Of a DNA stretch of 64,000 nucleotides, positions 63,301 through 64,000 are shown in pieces (within the stretch, counting starts at the first letter, position 1; the number at the start of each line of letters is the position of its first letter). The DNA is from Burhinus oedicnemus (lineage: Eukaryota > Chordata > Aves > Charadriiformes > Burhinidae): the NCBI GenBank assembly GCA_008921705.1, contig VFFE01007066.1:939574-1003573 (forward strand), given 5' to 3'. The position numbers were made by a program, and so were the translations under genes. The notes below the pieces were generated by a model, which did not search any database, was not told where the DNA came from, and saw only the letters and a program-made list of their open reading frames with translations.

Positions 63301-64000
63301 TAAAAAAACCCCCAACACCCAAAACTTAACTGTGGCATTAATTTCATTAATTTAAAAGCTAATCAACTAAATAAGTCACAGTAGGTCTGAGCTCAATGTT
63401 ATTTTCCTCTGTGACAAGAGCATAAGGTTTAAGTAAAGAAAAATCAGAAGGCTGGTGAAACTGTGTAGGCTGGTAGCAAAGCAAAGTTACTGCATTTTGG
63501 AGAGAGGAAAAAGCACACAGAGAGGTCACAGTGTGCAGGGACAAAGCTGCCAGCCAGCCAGCTCACTGACAGTGGTATCATGAAGGAAACAGGGTATGAC
63601 CCAGAACCCAGCTGAAGTAGTCTGTGGTTTTAGCACTGAACAATGAGCACAGAAAGGTACTGGGTTTTGGAGAATGTTATTTCCACTTACGTGTTTTGGG
63701 AGTTCACAGATTTCACTGACATCTGCTATAATTCCTGTATTAATTACTAATAACTTGAATTCCTATTAAATTCCTATTATTCTTAATTAAAAAGTTTTAT
63801 GAAAGCAAAATGTATCATTGTAGTCAATGTCAGCAGCTGGTAACTGAGGCAGGGCTCAACTTTAGCCTATTTTATACATCTGGTTAGAAATAAATTGACT
63901 TAAACCTTAGTCTTTGTCCTTTGATGTCTATCCCTCTGCTCTAGCCTTCAGATAATGCTGCCTTTCCAGAACTGATTAAAAACACCTGCTATCAAAAAAA
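60386..64000. other. Intergenic DNA upstream of BICD2
   Basis: AT-rich, with no exon, CpG island or young mobile element recognised. In human the next genes on this side are ZNF484 and FGD3; I could not match any exon of theirs here. Confidence 0.6.

Overview
The window is a stretch of a bird genome. It contains CR1 LINE 3' ends with the typical terminal ATTCTATG-like octamer, avian-type endogenous-retrovirus solo LTRs, a few very old MIR-like SINE remnants, AT-rich non-coding DNA and one GC-rich promoter island. The only gene I can support is the 5' part of BICD2 (bicaudal D homolog 2, a dynein/dynactin cargo adaptor), transcribed on the minus strand. The species cannot be named from this sequence alone.

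Layout on the plus strand. 1-3749 is the start of BICD2 intron 2. 3750-3962 is coding exon 2 (71 codons). 3963-52893 is intron 1, almost 49 kb. 52894-53133 is the coding part of exon 1 (80 codons). About 53134-53250 is 5' UTR and core promoter inside a CpG island running from about 52280 to 53640. Upstream of the promoter, 53480-64000 is intergenic DNA rich in mobile elements. The two exons join in phase 0 and give 151 N-terminal residues that keep the residue numbering I recall for human BICD2. This includes the AAEYG CC1 box (43-47), which contacts the dynein light intermediate chain, and Ser107.

The promoter has no obvious TATA box. It carries two oppositely oriented ZNF143/SBS-type elements, a good CTCF-like match next to one of them, GC boxes, and a nine-codon upstream ORF in strong Kozak context. 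Intron 1 holds five young CR1 fragments, several candidate MIR/CORE-SINE relics, a pair of diverged copies of an unidentified ancient repeat, a 69-bp minisatellite whose period (23 codons) keeps several frames open, a GGAT microsatellite, a G-rich/polypurine tract, and AT-rich blocks dense in homeodomain-like motifs that could be conserved enhancers. The upstream region has two longer CR1 copies, one with a recognisable reverse-transcriptase fragment, and three solo LTRs, two of them with target-site duplications visible by eye.

I found no prokaryote-like system, CRISPR array, rRNA or tRNA, and no second protein-coding gene I could defend. Long ORFs outside the BICD2 exons look like chance, repeat or GC-island artefacts. 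The points most worth checking are the promoter architecture, the upstream ORF, the branch point of exon 2, the SINE relics and the possible conserved elements.
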